Positions 1 to 8,587 of a stretch of 40,323 bases of DNA are shown piece by piece. Below the pieces are notes generated by a model that saw only the letters and a list, made by a program, of their open reading frames with translations, was not told the DNA's origin and did no database searches. The stretch spans positions 1-40,323 of the forward strand of contig QCCT01000010.1 of the NCBI GenBank assembly GCA_003281165.1, read 5' to 3'. How positions within the stretch are numbered: position 1 is the stretch's first letter; the number at the start of each line of letters is the position of its first letter. The DNA comes from Prochlorococcus sp. AG-347-M18 (GTDB taxonomy: Bacteria > Cyanobacteriota > Cyanobacteriia > PCC-6307 > Cyanobiaceae). Position numbers and translations under genes: made by a program.

Positions 1-3000
1 AATTTTTGATAATTCTTGTCCTACCAGTGGTAAAGGAGCTAATTCTCTAAATTCTGAAGCTCCAATTGCCAGTAGCTTTTTATCTTCACCATCAGAGAAA
101 CTAATATCTGTTAAACCTAAAGAAGGTGTAATTGAAAAAGCATAGGAATCACCAAAGTAATTTTCTCCATCATGCAGAGCAGCGTAAGGAATTGCTTGCA
201 GTCCTCTATCTGCAGAAATAAGTATCGTAGTTACTTTTAATCTCTCTAATTCAGGTTTGATACTCTCAAAAATCATCTTATTCAAAACTCTTGAAGGAGA
301 AGATTCAAGTTCAACATTTAAGTTTTCTTGTCGAGATAATTGTGAATATAAAAGTCCTAAATTTTTACCAAATTCTTTCATTGATAATTCAACTCTCTTC
401 CCGATCACTTCGCCTTCAGATGGGATCAAAGTTATATCAAGAAAGGAATCAGTATTTTCTGTAGTAGTTTTCCCTGCCGCTTTAGTAAAACGGAGATGCA
501 TTACAGCAGGCTCATATAAATTCTTTTCAAAAAATATTTTTGATTTGTTGGATCTTAGAGATTGGGAGTTGGAGGCAAATAATTTTTCTCCATAAAATAA
601 TCTTGTGAGAGATGAAGTATTTCTTATCTTTGATTTAGCTATTTTTAATTTTCGTTGTATATCAATTAGATTTGTTCCAGAATTAAATGATTTATCTAAA
701 TTAAGAACATCAATTGTATTTGTTATGTTTCTATTCATAAATTTATTTAAGTTTTCAAGGACTTCCTTATTTGGAACTTTTGTGAAGGCAATTCTTCTTG
801 CTTGATCAATAATTTTATTCCTTGATTCTTTATCTTTTTTGTTCCTATCGCCTGCAACTCTTGAGGACTTTGAATCTTTTTCATCTGCTTTTTCTGAACT
901 AGAAGATTCTTCCTCACTAGATTCTTCATCACTAGATTCCGTCTCGCTTGACTCTTCCTCACTAGATTCATCACTACTTGATTCATCACTACTTGAATCA
1001 TCACTACTCGATTCATCACTACTAGATTCATCACTACTAGATTCTGATTCATTTTTATTGGAATCAGTTCCTTCAGAGGAAGAACTTTCGCCACCACTAT
1101 CAGATGAAGAGCTATTATCACCATCACCTCCTGATTTAGAGGTTGAGCTCTTACTTCCTCCACCAGAAGAAGATTCTCCGCCTTCTCCACCAGAAGAAGA
1201 ACTAGGTCCTGAAGATGAAGTTGATGGAGAGGACGATTCGCTCATACCTTGAGAGCTATCGAGCGCTAAACTTACGCTTACACCTTCACCTCCTATGCTT
1301 TTGGGTGGAGCAACAGTACCGCCTACAGAAACTCTCGTTGTTGAAGACGAACTACTACTTCCAGAAGAAGAACCTCCACTAGTTGAAGATGGATTAGCGG
1401 CAAGTGAGGAGGTTCCACCACCACTACTACTTTTTGGTGCAGGACTTTTTGGAGCAGGGGCAATGAGTTTTGGCGGTTCGATTTTTAAATTAGCTGGCAG
1501 ACCTGTAATCGAAATGGACCTCCCAAATGCTAATGACCCAGATGTGCCAGGAGTTGCAAGAGTAAGAATCGCATTATTTAAAGCAGTATCTTTGAGAGTT
1601 CCAGATAGAGAATCGGTGGCATTGTAATCCAGTTTTGATGCACTATCACCATCTTGAACTGTATATGTGAAAGTAAGAGTGTCAGACCCAGATCCGGAAG
1701 AATAAGTAGCATCATTACCAGTACCTAAAGTTAAGGTAGGCGTGCCAGTTACATCAACAGCTTCTGAAAGAGTAACAGTGATTGTGATTGTGTCGTCTTT
1801 TTTATAAGAACCATCTGCCGTAATTGCAGTAACGTTAGTAATAGTAGGAGCAGTGGTATCAAGAACTAATGCTTTATTAGCAGCAAGAGAGCCGGGAGCA
1901 CCGGGAGTTGCCAGTGTAAGAGTTGCATTATTTAAAGCAGTATCTTTGAGAGTTCCAGATAGAGAATCGGTGGCATTGTAATCCAGGTCAGAAGTAGTAT
2001 CACCATCTTGAACTGTATAACTGAAAGTAAGAGTGTCAGACCCAGAACCAGAAGTGTAAGTAGCATCATTACCAATACCTAAAGTTAAGGTAGGCGTGCC
2101 AGTAGCATCATTACCAGTACCTAAAGTTAAGGTAGGCGTGCCAGTTACATCAACTGCCTCTGAAAATGTAACAGTTATTGAAATAGTATCACCCTCTTTA
2201 TAGGAACCATCTGCAGTAGTAGCAGTAACGTTAGTAATAGTAGGAGCGGTATTATCTGCTGAACTGATTTCAAAATAAGTCATTCCATAGACGAAAGCTC
2301 TTCCATAATTTGCCTTTCGATTTGAGGAAGCTTCCCATGCCTCCTGACCTATTGCTACTCTCAATTTGCCAGATGATGTTTTAGCAATATCTGCTTCATG
2401 AAAGTCTTGATAGTTTGAACTACCTCCATCAATATTCGAACCAATTTGGGTAATGGTGTTATCGCTTGATGAGTAATAATAAATCTTAACTCTGCCCTGA
2501 TTGGAATGATATAAATTATGCGCAATATATTTTCCATCCTCTGTTATTGCTACTTTATTAACATAACCAGAACCATCTGAAGCACTATCTCCATTTACTG
2601 TAGATCCAACTTGACTCCAATTTAAGTTGCTGAATTTAAATAATCGAAAAGATCCTGAATTAGCGAGTCCATTACCATCGCTATGACTTGAGGCTATTAC
2701 AACAGTTTTACCATCAGATGATAAATCAAGGTCAATTCCAAATCTATCACCAGATGTTTCTCCATAAATAGTAGATCCTTTTTGAGACCAAGAAGTCCCA
2801 GAATATGTAAAAATTCGTACAGCTCCTGTATTAGAAGAGTTACCATATTCTCCAACCCCAACAGTTAAACCATCTTCCGAAAGACTTACGGCACCTCCGT
2901 AAGCATTTGTGGTAGTCCCAGTAATATTTGCCCCCATTTGATTCCATGAGCCACCTGAATATTGATAAACTTTTACATAACCTGTATTGCTGTTATTGTG

Positions 3001-4995
3001 ATCCGAACCTACAGCAACAATTGTTCCATCCCCTGATAAAGCTAAATTTCCTGAATCACCTAGGTAGTCATTTGCCTCCTCACCATTTATAGCTGATCCT
3101 AATATGGACCAAGAAGTCCCAGAACCTGAGTATTGATAAACTTCTACAGATCCACTTTGAATACCATTGTTATCATCACGAGGTGCTCCAACTGCGACGA
3201 TATTCCCATCATCTGATATGGCTACTGAGAAGCCTAGCCTATCTTGAGTACTATCTCCATTTATTTCACCTAAATAAGTCCATGTACTTCCATTATCTCT
3301 CCAGATTCGTGCATGGCCAGAGGCTCTTCCCCCTGCATCATTTTCTTGAGCCCCTACTATTAGGGTTGTTCCATCATCAGAAATTGCAATTGAAGTACCA
3401 GATAAATCCTTATAAGATTCACCTTGTATATTTGAATAAATCTGTTGAAGTGAGGCCTTAGTGGTGAAATTTGTAGGAGAAGAGGAAAAAGATAAGGTTC
3501 CCGTTCCGTACAATAAGAAATCCGATGATCCAATTGGAGACCCTACTATTGTTCCAGAATAAGTTGTATCAGTATTTTGGCTGACAGAAATATCTCCCGA
3601 TGTACTGTTTATACTATTGGGATTTATATTTATTTGACCACTTCCTGTAAGCCCATCAGGGGCTGTTATAACCAACCCACCTGAGCCACTATCTATATCG
3701 CTATTAATAATGACTTGACTTGCTGCAGTTAAAGTTAATTGACCGGAGTTATTAGAGTAATCTAAATCTGAGCCTATTGTTATATCTCCATCTCCACTAC
3801 TTTGGCAGCCATTATATGGATCAGAAGAACATGTTGTGCTTATCTCTACATCGCCACTTGCAAGTGCATTAACCAATGCTGTAGCGACGCTACTTGTAAC
3901 GATGTAATCTTCCGGATCAAGAAGCCATTTTCCTTGGTTCCCATAATTTGAGCCCATACTTACAGAAATATTTTCTCTAATATCTAAATTCGCTCCCGAG
4001 GTTTCTATTCTTCCTCCATCTCCACTTAGCGCTCCTCCATCAACCTTTAAGGTACCAGAGACGACGGTGGATGATAAGGGATTTTTTATATCACTCCAAA
4101 TTACAATTTCTCCTCCATTCCCATGATCTTTAGCAGATGCATTAATAAAAACGTCTTCTCCTATTTCTGTATAAACCGCTTGTCTGATATAAGGATTTGA
4201 ATTCTGCCAACTTCCTCCAATTTGAATTAAGCCTCCTGATTGTTCATCTTGGGAAATAAGTTTTGAAGATCCTTCTATTATTATGTCTCCTCCTAATATT
4301 GTAATTTCTCCACCACTATTCTTAGAAGTCTTAATAGTTGAATCTTTAATTGAAATATTTCCATCTAATGCATCTATATAAAGGTTTTCATCAATAGATA
4401 CATTTATTCCTGATAGTGAAATGTTACTTATTTTGTTTGGATTAGATGGCGTATATTTAAAACCCTCTTTTTTTATTAGAGGATTTGAACCCATTTTATT
4501 TAGGTGATATTTTCTATTACTAAAAACATCAAAAACCCCATTTGAAAAATGTAATGAGTTTGCAGTGCTTAAATGAAGTTGAGAAATATTAATAAAATCT
4601 GCACCATTGCCAATATTTATGCCTCCAGGAGAAACCCAAAATAAATTCCCCTTTTCAGATAAAGATATTGGTTTATTTATAAAACTTCCATTTCGAGAAG
4701 ATACTCCAACAATTACATTTTTATAGTTCTCATTTTTGAAAAGAACACTATTTATTGAACCTCTAGTATCAAAAGAATTAAATCGATGAAAGATATTGGT
4801 ACCACTATTATCTCCTCCAGAAACTATACAGTTTCCAGTTATACATTTACCCCCTTTTATTCCATTGATTATTGTTGCAGATTGAATTTTTTTATCTAAA
4901 TTTATTTCTGCATAACTTGCTGGAGCATAGTTAATTAAAAGCCCTAGTAAAAATAAATAATAAGGAATATATTTTTGCTTTTGACTATAAATCAT
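1..4995 (-). CDS. Two-partner-secretion exoprotein (TpsA-like) with propeller, Ig-like and CHAT domains; C-terminus outside window
   Basis: The frame is open from the ATG at 4995 to the window edge, at least 1665 residues. A signal peptide covers about residues 1-28. Residues 29-180 match the TPS (filamentous haemagglutinin N-terminal) domain, with FHRFNSF and NLFWVSPGGINIGNGA. A beta-helix-like region and a WLLDPEDYIV motif follow. From about 512 to 905 there are seven repeats of the AISDDGxxVAVGA kind, as in a seven-bladed FG-GAP propeller. Two Ig-like repeats (about 915-1162) come next, then a Ser/Pro/Gly and Ser/Asp-rich linker (1186-1382) and a helical region. The visible C-terminal part (from about 1586: ISADRGLQAIPYAALHDG, then LLAIGASEFRELAPLPLVGQE) matches the start of a CHAT peptidase-like domain; its His-Cys dyad would lie off the window. 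Its partner transporter starts 98 bp away on the opposite strand. TPS exoproteins are exported to the cell surface; what this one binds or cleaves is unknown. Confidence 0.88.
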   Translation of the reverse strand, partial: MIYSQKQKYIPYYLFLLGLLINYAPASYAEINLDKKIQSATIINGIKGGKCITGNCIVSGGDNSGTNIFHRFNSFDTRGSINSVLFKNENYKNVIVGVSSRNGSFINKPISLSEKGNLFWVSPGGINIGNGADFINISQLHLSTANSLHFSNGVFDVFSNRKYHLNKMGSNPLIKKEGFKYTPSNPNKISNISLSGINVSIDENLYIDALDGNISIKDSTIKTSKNSGGEITILGGDIIIEGSSKLISQDEQSGGLIQIGGSWQNSNPYIRQAVYTEIGEDVFINASAKDHGNGGEIVIWSDIKNPLSSTVVSGTLKVDGGALSGDGGRIETSGANLDIRENISVSMGSNYGNQGKWLLDPEDYIVTSSVATALVNALASGDVEISTTCSSDPYNGCQSSGDGDITIGSDLDYSNNSGQLTLTAASQVIINSDIDSGSGGLVITAPDGLTGSGQININPNSINSTSGDISVSQNTDTTYSGTIVGSPIGSSDFLLYGTGTLSFSSSPTNFTTKASLQQIYSNIQGESYKDLSGTSIAISDDGTTLIVGAQENDAGGRASGHARIWRDNGSTWTYLGEINGDSTQDRLGFSVAISDDGNIVAVGAPRDDNNGIQSGSVEVYQYSGSGTSWSILGSAINGEEANDYLGDSGNLALSGDGTIVAVGSDHNNSNTGYVKVYQYSGGSWNQMGANITGTTTNAYGGAVSLSEDGLTVGVGEYGNSSNTGAVRIFTYSGTSWSQKGSTIYGETSGDRFGIDLDLSSDGKTVVIASSHSDGNGLANSGSFRLFKFSNLNWSQVGSTVNGDSASDGSGYVNKVAITEDGKYIAHNLYHSNQGRVKIYYYSSSDNTITQIGSNIDGGSSNYQDFHEADIAKTSSGKLRVAIGQEAWEASSNRKANYGRAFVYGMTYFEISSADNTAPTITNVTATTADGSYKEGDTISITVTFSEAVDVTGTPTLTLGTGNDATGTPTLTLGIGNDATYTSGSGSDTLTFSYTVQDGDTTSDLDYNATDSLSGTLKDTALNNATLTLATPGAPGSLAANKALVLDTTAPTITNVTAITADGSYKKDDTITITVTLSEAVDVTGTPTLTLGTGNDATYSSGSGSDTLTFTYTVQDGDSASKLDYNATDSLSGTLKDTALNNAILTLATPGTSGSLAFGRSISITGLPANLKIEPPKLIAPAPKSPAPKSSSGGGTSSLAANPSSTSGGSSSGSSSSSSTTRVSVGGTVAPPKSIGGEGVSVSLALDSSQGMSESSSPSTSSSGPSSSSGGEGGESSSGGGSKSSTSKSGGDGDNSSSSDSGGESSSSEGTDSNKNESESSSDESSSDESSSDDSSSDESSSDESSEEESSETESSDEESSEEESSSSEKADEKDSKSSRVAGDRNKKDKESRNKIIDQARRIAFTKVPNKEVLENLNKFMNRNITNTIDVLNLDKSFNSGTNLIDIQRKLKIAKSKIRNTSSLTRLFYGEKLFASNSQSLRSNKSKIFFEKNLYEPAVMHLRFTKAAGKTTTENTDSFLDITLIPSEGEVIGKRVELSMKEFGKNLGLLYSQLSRQENLNVELESSPSRVLNKMIFESIKPELERLKVTTILISADRGLQAIPYAALHDGENYFGDSYAFSITPSLGLTDISFSDGEDKKLLAIGASEFRELAPLPLVGQELSKI
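930..1050 (-). repeat. 15-bp tandem repeat coding for an ESSSD linker
   Basis: A 15-bp unit coding for E-S-S-S-D is repeated about five times, with imperfect copies on both sides, in the hydrophilic linker between the Ig-like repeats and the CHAT region. The unit is a multiple of three, so gain or loss of copies would change linker length without a frameshift. Confidence 0.75.
1510..2252 (-). repeat. Two near-identical Ig-like domain repeats inside the exoprotein gene
   Basis: Two copies of a roughly 350-390 bp unit lie in tandem (about 2252-1859 and 1858-1510) and are nearly identical over long stretches. Each codes for an Ig-like domain beginning TAPTITNVTA and containing TLTLGTGNDAT and DTLTF.YTVQDGD. 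The upstream copy has an extra perfectly in-phase 42-bp tandem duplication (2061-2102 and 2103-2144, one mismatch), which adds 14 residues. The high DNA identity suggests recent duplication or gene conversion. Confidence 0.85.
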
Positions 4996-5093
4996 TTAAG
5001 CAAGTATTTTTACTTAGACACATATTTAGTATGTTAGTCATATTCTAGTTATTTGCCGTTAAATTATAGGAAATACACTTTCTATCAAAGATA

Positions 5094-6779
5094 TTGTTTT
5101 TATTTCTTCCTGAAATATTGATTGCTGTGCAACCGAGACCTGTTGATCTTCCTTTGAAGTCTCCCTTTGAAGATGAAAGGAAAAATAACAACGATTCTAA
5201 AGATTTAAAAATAGAAGGTATAGAGAAAAACGAAGCTGAAAATATCAAAATTGATAACGAAGAGACTATTGAAGTTAAAGATTTAAAATGGCTCCCAAAG
5301 ATAGTTGGTGAAGATATTCCCTATAGCAAAAATGAATTAAAAGAAATTCTAAAAGACTGTAAAGAAGAAGAAAAAGCGACAACTTTAAATTCTTGTGCCT
5401 CTAGATTAACGTCAGTTTTAATTCAAGATGGGTATGTAAATAGTAGGGTCTTTACCATTATTGATGAGGAGAAAGGGACTCTAGAAGTAATAATGGGAAA
5501 AGTTGTTGAATTAACTGTTAAAAGTGATAATCCAATAATAAGAGAGCGTGCTTTTTTAAAACTTAAGGATTTAATTGGGAAAACCTTACATACACCAGAG
5601 CTTGAGAAAAAGTTTGCAGAGGTAAGAAATATTAAAAATGTGGGTCAGATTTCAGGGAATCTTGGCAGATTAGGTAGTGATCCAACAAAGGCAGTTTTAA
5701 ATTTAACAGTCGATTATATGCCATCAAAATGGCAAAGAGAATTTAGCCTTAGAAATGACGGAAGTTCTGGAACTGGGCAGTGGAGAAATATGGGAACTTT
5801 TGTTAAGACTGACATCCTAAAAAAAGGTGACACATTTATTGGAATGGTAGAGATTAATAATGATCAAGATATTGAAATTGGCTCTCAAACCTATTCAGGA
5901 ACATATACTTTCCCTCTTAAAAATGGCTTTAGCTCAACAAATTCACTTTCTTATAGCAGGTCAGATTTTGTCGAATTTGAAGATGATTTAAAAACTATGA
6001 GATTTGATTCTTTAACTTTACTTTTTCAAGTAGATAAATCTCTATTAGAAAAGCCAAATAAAAATCTAAGTTCCTCTTTTGGATTGAATATTAGTAATTC
6101 AGAGAGTTTTTTAACAGGAGTAAGAACCCCTTTATCAGTAGGATCTAATCCAGAAGGTTATGTTAGGACAGGTCATTTAAAAGCTAGTTTAAATTATGCT
6201 CTAATCGGTGAAAGTATTTTAAATTCTGGTAATTTTTCATTTCAGCAAGGGATCGCAGGAATAAGTGAAAGTTTTCAATTAAGAGATTTTGCAGCAAATG
6301 GTATTTACCCTGGGGAATCAAGAGCACTAGGTATAAGTAATTCTCTTGTTTGGACATTAAGTAATAATTTAGGATTAAATTTAAATTCGTCTGCTCAAAT
6401 AGCTTTTAATCCCTTAATAAGTGGAATGAGCTTTGGTGTTGGCGGCAGTTCAGGATTAAAGGGATTACCTAAAAGTGTTACTGGAGGAGATAGTGGATGG
6501 TTAAGTGATGTGGAATTGGTTTTTACTCCTTGGGCTAAAGAAAAAAAAGCAATTCAATTTTTACCCTTTTTAGGATTTGGTGAAGTGGTTACTGATGTTC
6601 AAAATAAAATTACCAAGGATTCTGCAGGATCTTATGGATTACTTTTAAGGTATATAAATTCTAATAATGTATTTGAAATTGGCTTGGCAAATTTTATTAA
6701 GACAGAGGACAACACAGGAACTTGGAATAATTGGATGTTAGGAGATGGCATATTTTCTAATCTAAAATTCACTTTTTGA
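5094..6779 (+). CDS. Two-partner-secretion outer-membrane transporter (TpsB, ShlB/FhaC type)
   Basis: This 561-residue protein would be the Omp85-family pore that exports the adjacent exoprotein. After a Lys/Glu-rich linker, residues about 75-150 look like a POTRA domain of the ShlB/FhaC type, with GYVNSRVFTI and GTLEVIMGKV. The next strand-rich region (ISGNLGRLGSDPTKAVLNLTV, SLRNDGSSGTGQW) and the long remainder fit a beta-barrel, ending in a C-terminal Phe (NLKFTF). It is divergent from the exoprotein, a less common order than the usual tpsB-tpsA operon. The start is uncertain: the reading frame opens just after a TAG at 5067 and has no ATG near the beginning, so I chose TTG at 5094. The resulting N-terminus (MFLFLPEILIAVQP) is a short hydrophobic stretch without the usual positive charges. 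Confidence 0.9.
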   Translation: MFLFLPEILIAVQPRPVDLPLKSPFEDERKNNNDSKDLKIEGIEKNEAENIKIDNEETIEVKDLKWLPKIVGEDIPYSKNELKEILKDCKEEEKATTLNSCASRLTSVLIQDGYVNSRVFTIIDEEKGTLEVIMGKVVELTVKSDNPIIRERAFLKLKDLIGKTLHTPELEKKFAEVRNIKNVGQISGNLGRLGSDPTKAVLNLTVDYMPSKWQREFSLRNDGSSGTGQWRNMGTFVKTDILKKGDTFIGMVEINNDQDIEIGSQTYSGTYTFPLKNGFSSTNSLSYSRSDFVEFEDDLKTMRFDSLTLLFQVDKSLLEKPNKNLSSSFGLNISNSESFLTGVRTPLSVGSNPEGYVRTGHLKASLNYALIGESILNSGNFSFQQGIAGISESFQLRDFAANGIYPGESRALGISNSLVWTLSNNLGLNLNSSAQIAFNPLISGMSFGVGGSSGLKGLPKSVTGGDSGWLSDVELVFTPWAKEKKAIQFLPFLGFGEVVTDVQNKITKDSAGSYGLLLRYINSNNVFEIGLANFIKTEDNTGTWNNWMLGDGIFSNLKFTF

Positions 6780-6797
6780 CCAAATTAGAGAAATATT

Positions 6798-7115
6798 ATG
6801 ATTAATTTTTTAGATAAATTAATACCGCTAGTCCTTGGACATTTTGTGGCGGATTTCGCAATACAAACAGATATAGTGGCTTTAAATAAATGTCCTAAAA
6901 ATAAATCTAATATTAGTTGGGTTTGGTGGATGACTGGTCATGTTTCTATTCATGGAATAATAGTATATTTTTTAACAGGTTCTTCCTTAATTGCTATTTT
7001 GGAGGCCTTATTACATTTTTATATTGACTATTTGAAATGTATTGGGAAGTTTAATTTATTAGTTGATCAAATTTTACATATTTTTTGTAAGTGCCTTTGG
7101 GTTTTTTTGATTTAG
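6798..7115 (+). CDS. DUF3307 family membrane protein
   Basis: A 105-residue protein starting 19 bp after the TPS transporter, possibly co-transcribed. The pattern GHFVADFAIQTD near the N-terminus, a second His segment (GHVSIHG) and LLHFYIDYLK...LLVDQILH are typical of DUF3307, a family of small integral membrane proteins of unknown function. About three hydrophobic segments can be seen. The C-terminus (CKCLWVFLI) is short and hydrophobic. Confidence 0.75.
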   Translation: MINFLDKLIPLVLGHFVADFAIQTDIVALNKCPKNKSNISWVWWMTGHVSIHGIIVYFLTGSSLIAILEALLHFYIDYLKCIGKFNLLVDQILHIFCKCLWVFLI

Positions 7116-7173
7116 TTTAGTTTTTTTATATTAGAACTCATTTTTTTATTTTTATTTAGTGTTTTAATTGTTT

Positions 7174-7455
7174 ATGGCTATTTTATTTTTATTGATTTTA
7201 GTACTTTTTATTCTTGCATTTTTTTTATTTGGAATTGACAAATTTTTAAAGAAGAAATTAACCAAAAAATTTTTTTATAAGCCAGAAAATAAAGAATTAG
7301 AATTAAATCCAGATATTAATACTTTAAATTGGGATTTACATAAATTTAGATTAGATAAATTTAAAAGATCACAATATAAGGGGTTAACTTTCTTCGTAAG
7401 TTCAGAAAATAGAATTTACTATCTTTCTGAAGAAGGGGATAAGGTTTATTGCTAA
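7174..7455 (+). CDS. Small membrane-anchored protein, unknown function
   Basis: A 93-residue protein. A long hydrophobic N-terminal helix (MAILFLLILVLFILAFFLF) is followed by a Lys-rich stretch and a soluble tail with NWDLHKFRLDKFKRSQYKGL. I chose the ATG at 7174 over the in-frame TTG two codons upstream. No family is recognised. Confidence 0.55.
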   Translation: MAILFLLILVLFILAFFLFGIDKFLKKKLTKKFFYKPENKELELNPDINTLNWDLHKFRLDKFKRSQYKGLTFFVSSENRIYYLSEEGDKVYC

Positions 7456-7508
7456 CAGGTGAAATTAATTTTATAAATAAGAAAAGCCGATAGAAATTAA
7501 TAATATTA

Positions 7509-7760
7509 ATGAAGTATTTATTTTTATTATCAGAAAAGTTCTACAGGCTTATTCAATGGGAGTGGAATACCTTAAAAAATCTAAGAAGAACAAAAAGAAA
7601 GAATTATTTTTTAAGAGGATCATTTGCTTTATTTAGTTTATTCTCTATTCTTTTTTTAATATTTTCGCCTCCTATTACTTTCGGAATATTATTTGGAGAG
7701 GGATTAAAATTTAGTATTTTTTTTATTTGGATATGGATTTTAAATTTAAAGTTTTTTTGA
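7509..7760 (+). CDS. Small basic membrane protein, unknown function
   Basis: An 83-residue protein with a basic N-terminal half (KNLRRTKRKNYFLRG) followed by two hydrophobic segments (FALFSLFSILFLIFSPP and FSIFFIWIWIL). It sits 53 bp after the previous small gene on the same strand. No family is recognised; its coding status rests on ORF length and membrane-like composition. Confidence 0.45.
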   Translation: MKYLFLLSEKFYRLIQWEWNTLKNLRRTKRKNYFLRGSFALFSLFSILFLIFSPPITFGILFGEGLKFSIFFIWIWILNLKFF

Positions 7761-7818
7761 AAATGTATAATTTACTTCCCAAGGTTATTTAAAATTAAGA
7801 ATATAAAAAATTTATTTT

Positions 7819-8034
7819 ATGCCAAAAATATTCAAACAAAATAAGTTCGCTTTGTTGGGAGCAAATATATTAATAATTTTACTTTGGGTAACTATATCTT
7901 CCTTTTTGATGAATTTATTTCAAAGTGAAAATGCCCCATTTTATATGTATAAAATTTCTTTTTTAATAAGATTCCTCCCTCCTATTTGGGTTACATGGTT
8001 CCTTTGGATAAAAAGAGGTGGTTTAAAAAGATAA
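7819..8034 (+). CDS. Small membrane protein, unknown function
   Basis: A 71-residue protein with two predicted membrane segments (FALLGANILIILLWVTISSFLM and IRFLPPIWVTWFLWI) and a basic C-terminus (KRGGLKR). It is the last of a run of small membrane genes after the TPS transporter. A terminator hairpin follows 95 bp downstream. Confidence 0.5.
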   Translation: MPKIFKQNKFALLGANILIILLWVTISSFLMNLFQSENAPFYMYKISFLIRFLPPIWVTWFLWIKRGGLKR

Positions 8035-8128
8035 ATTACAAAAGCATTTTTACGGATTTACTATAAAAACAAATCAGTTAAGATCTGAAAGCTTACTTGA
8101 AATTTTCATGTAAGAATTAGGTAATTGA

Positions 8129-8165
8129 GAGATTGTTTTTAGCTAAGAAACAGTCTCTTTTTTTT
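8129..8165 (+). terminator. Rho-independent terminator
   Basis: A 10-bp stem (GAGATTGTTT with AAACAGTCTC, one G-U pair) around a short loop is followed by eight T residues on the plus strand. It should end transcription of the small membrane genes upstream. Confidence 0.8.
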
Positions 8166-8183
8166 ACAAATATTTTTTCTCAT

Positions 8184-8220
8184 AAAAAAGTGTTTGTCAG
8201 TATCCCTATTGACAAACACT
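8184..8220 (-). terminator. Rho-independent terminator for the hli operon
   Basis: A perfect 11-bp stem (AGTGTTTGTCA with TGACAAACACT, 10-nt loop) is followed on the minus strand by a T run. It lies just beyond the last gene of the minus-strand hli cluster and converges with the plus-strand terminator at 8129. Confidence 0.8.
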
Positions 8221-8242
8221 CATGACGATCATTTTTTAAAAA

Positions 8243-8422
8243 TTAAACAGGCAATCTATTATCAATTTCTACCACTCCAGAATCCATAAGACGGCCGATC
8301 TTTATAACTAAAGCCATATCTAACCTTGAAAAGTCAGATTGATGGTTAGTTATCCAATCAAGTTCAGAAAGAGTTATAACTCCCAAAGTATTTACTTTAA
8401 GAAAAAGTAAGCCTAAATTCAT
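8243..8422 (-). CDS. Conserved small picocyanobacterial protein in the hli operon
   Basis: A 59-residue ORF starting MNLGLLFLKVNTLG and ending DNRLPV. It starts 1 nt after the stop codon of the upstream hli gene, so it is almost certainly translated from the same mRNA. The sequence (LSELDWITNHQSDFSRLD) looks soluble and partly helical. Function unknown. Confidence 0.7.
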   Translation of the reverse strand: MNLGLLFLKVNTLGVITLSELDWITNHQSDFSRLDMALVIKIGRLMDSGVVEIDNRLPV

Positions 8423-8423
8423 T

Positions 8424-8552
8424 TTAAAAAATTCCTGGGATTATCCATCCGAATAAGCCATAATTTACAACTAATGCAAATAAGCCCATCATTGCCATTC
8501 TTCCATTAGTTCTCTCGGCATTTTGCCAATAAGTTGTTTTTGAATTTTCCAT
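8424..8552 (-). CDS. hli: High-light-inducible protein (Hli), 42 residues
   Basis: A single-helix chlorophyll-binding protein of the CAB/ELIP/HLIP family. The signature AERTNGRMAMMGLFALVVNY carries the conserved E, N, R and G residues of the chlorophyll-binding helix, and the protein ends in GWIIPGIF. Hli proteins sit in thylakoid membranes and protect photosystem assembly and chlorophyll under strong light or nutrient stress. It is the third hli gene of a minus-strand cluster and directly precedes the 59-residue gene. Confidence 0.92.
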   Translation of the reverse strand: MENSKTTYWQNAERTNGRMAMMGLFALVVNYGLFGWIIPGIF

Positions 8553-8587
8553 TTTTCTGATTTGTAGAATTGTTAAATTGTAGGTTT

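Noticed and set aside
930..1050. Possible CRISPR array
   Set aside because: The repeat is only 15 bp, directly tandem without spacers and in phase with the protein.
747..1252. Open frames on both strands over the Ser/Asp linker of the exoprotein
   Set aside because: They come from the simple 15-bp repeat read in other frames; the proteins are low-complexity and the true frame of the exoprotein runs through.
3183..3461. 92-codon plus-strand ORF
   Set aside because: Antisense to the propeller part of the exoprotein, with an unlikely protein composition (many Leu, His, Tyr).
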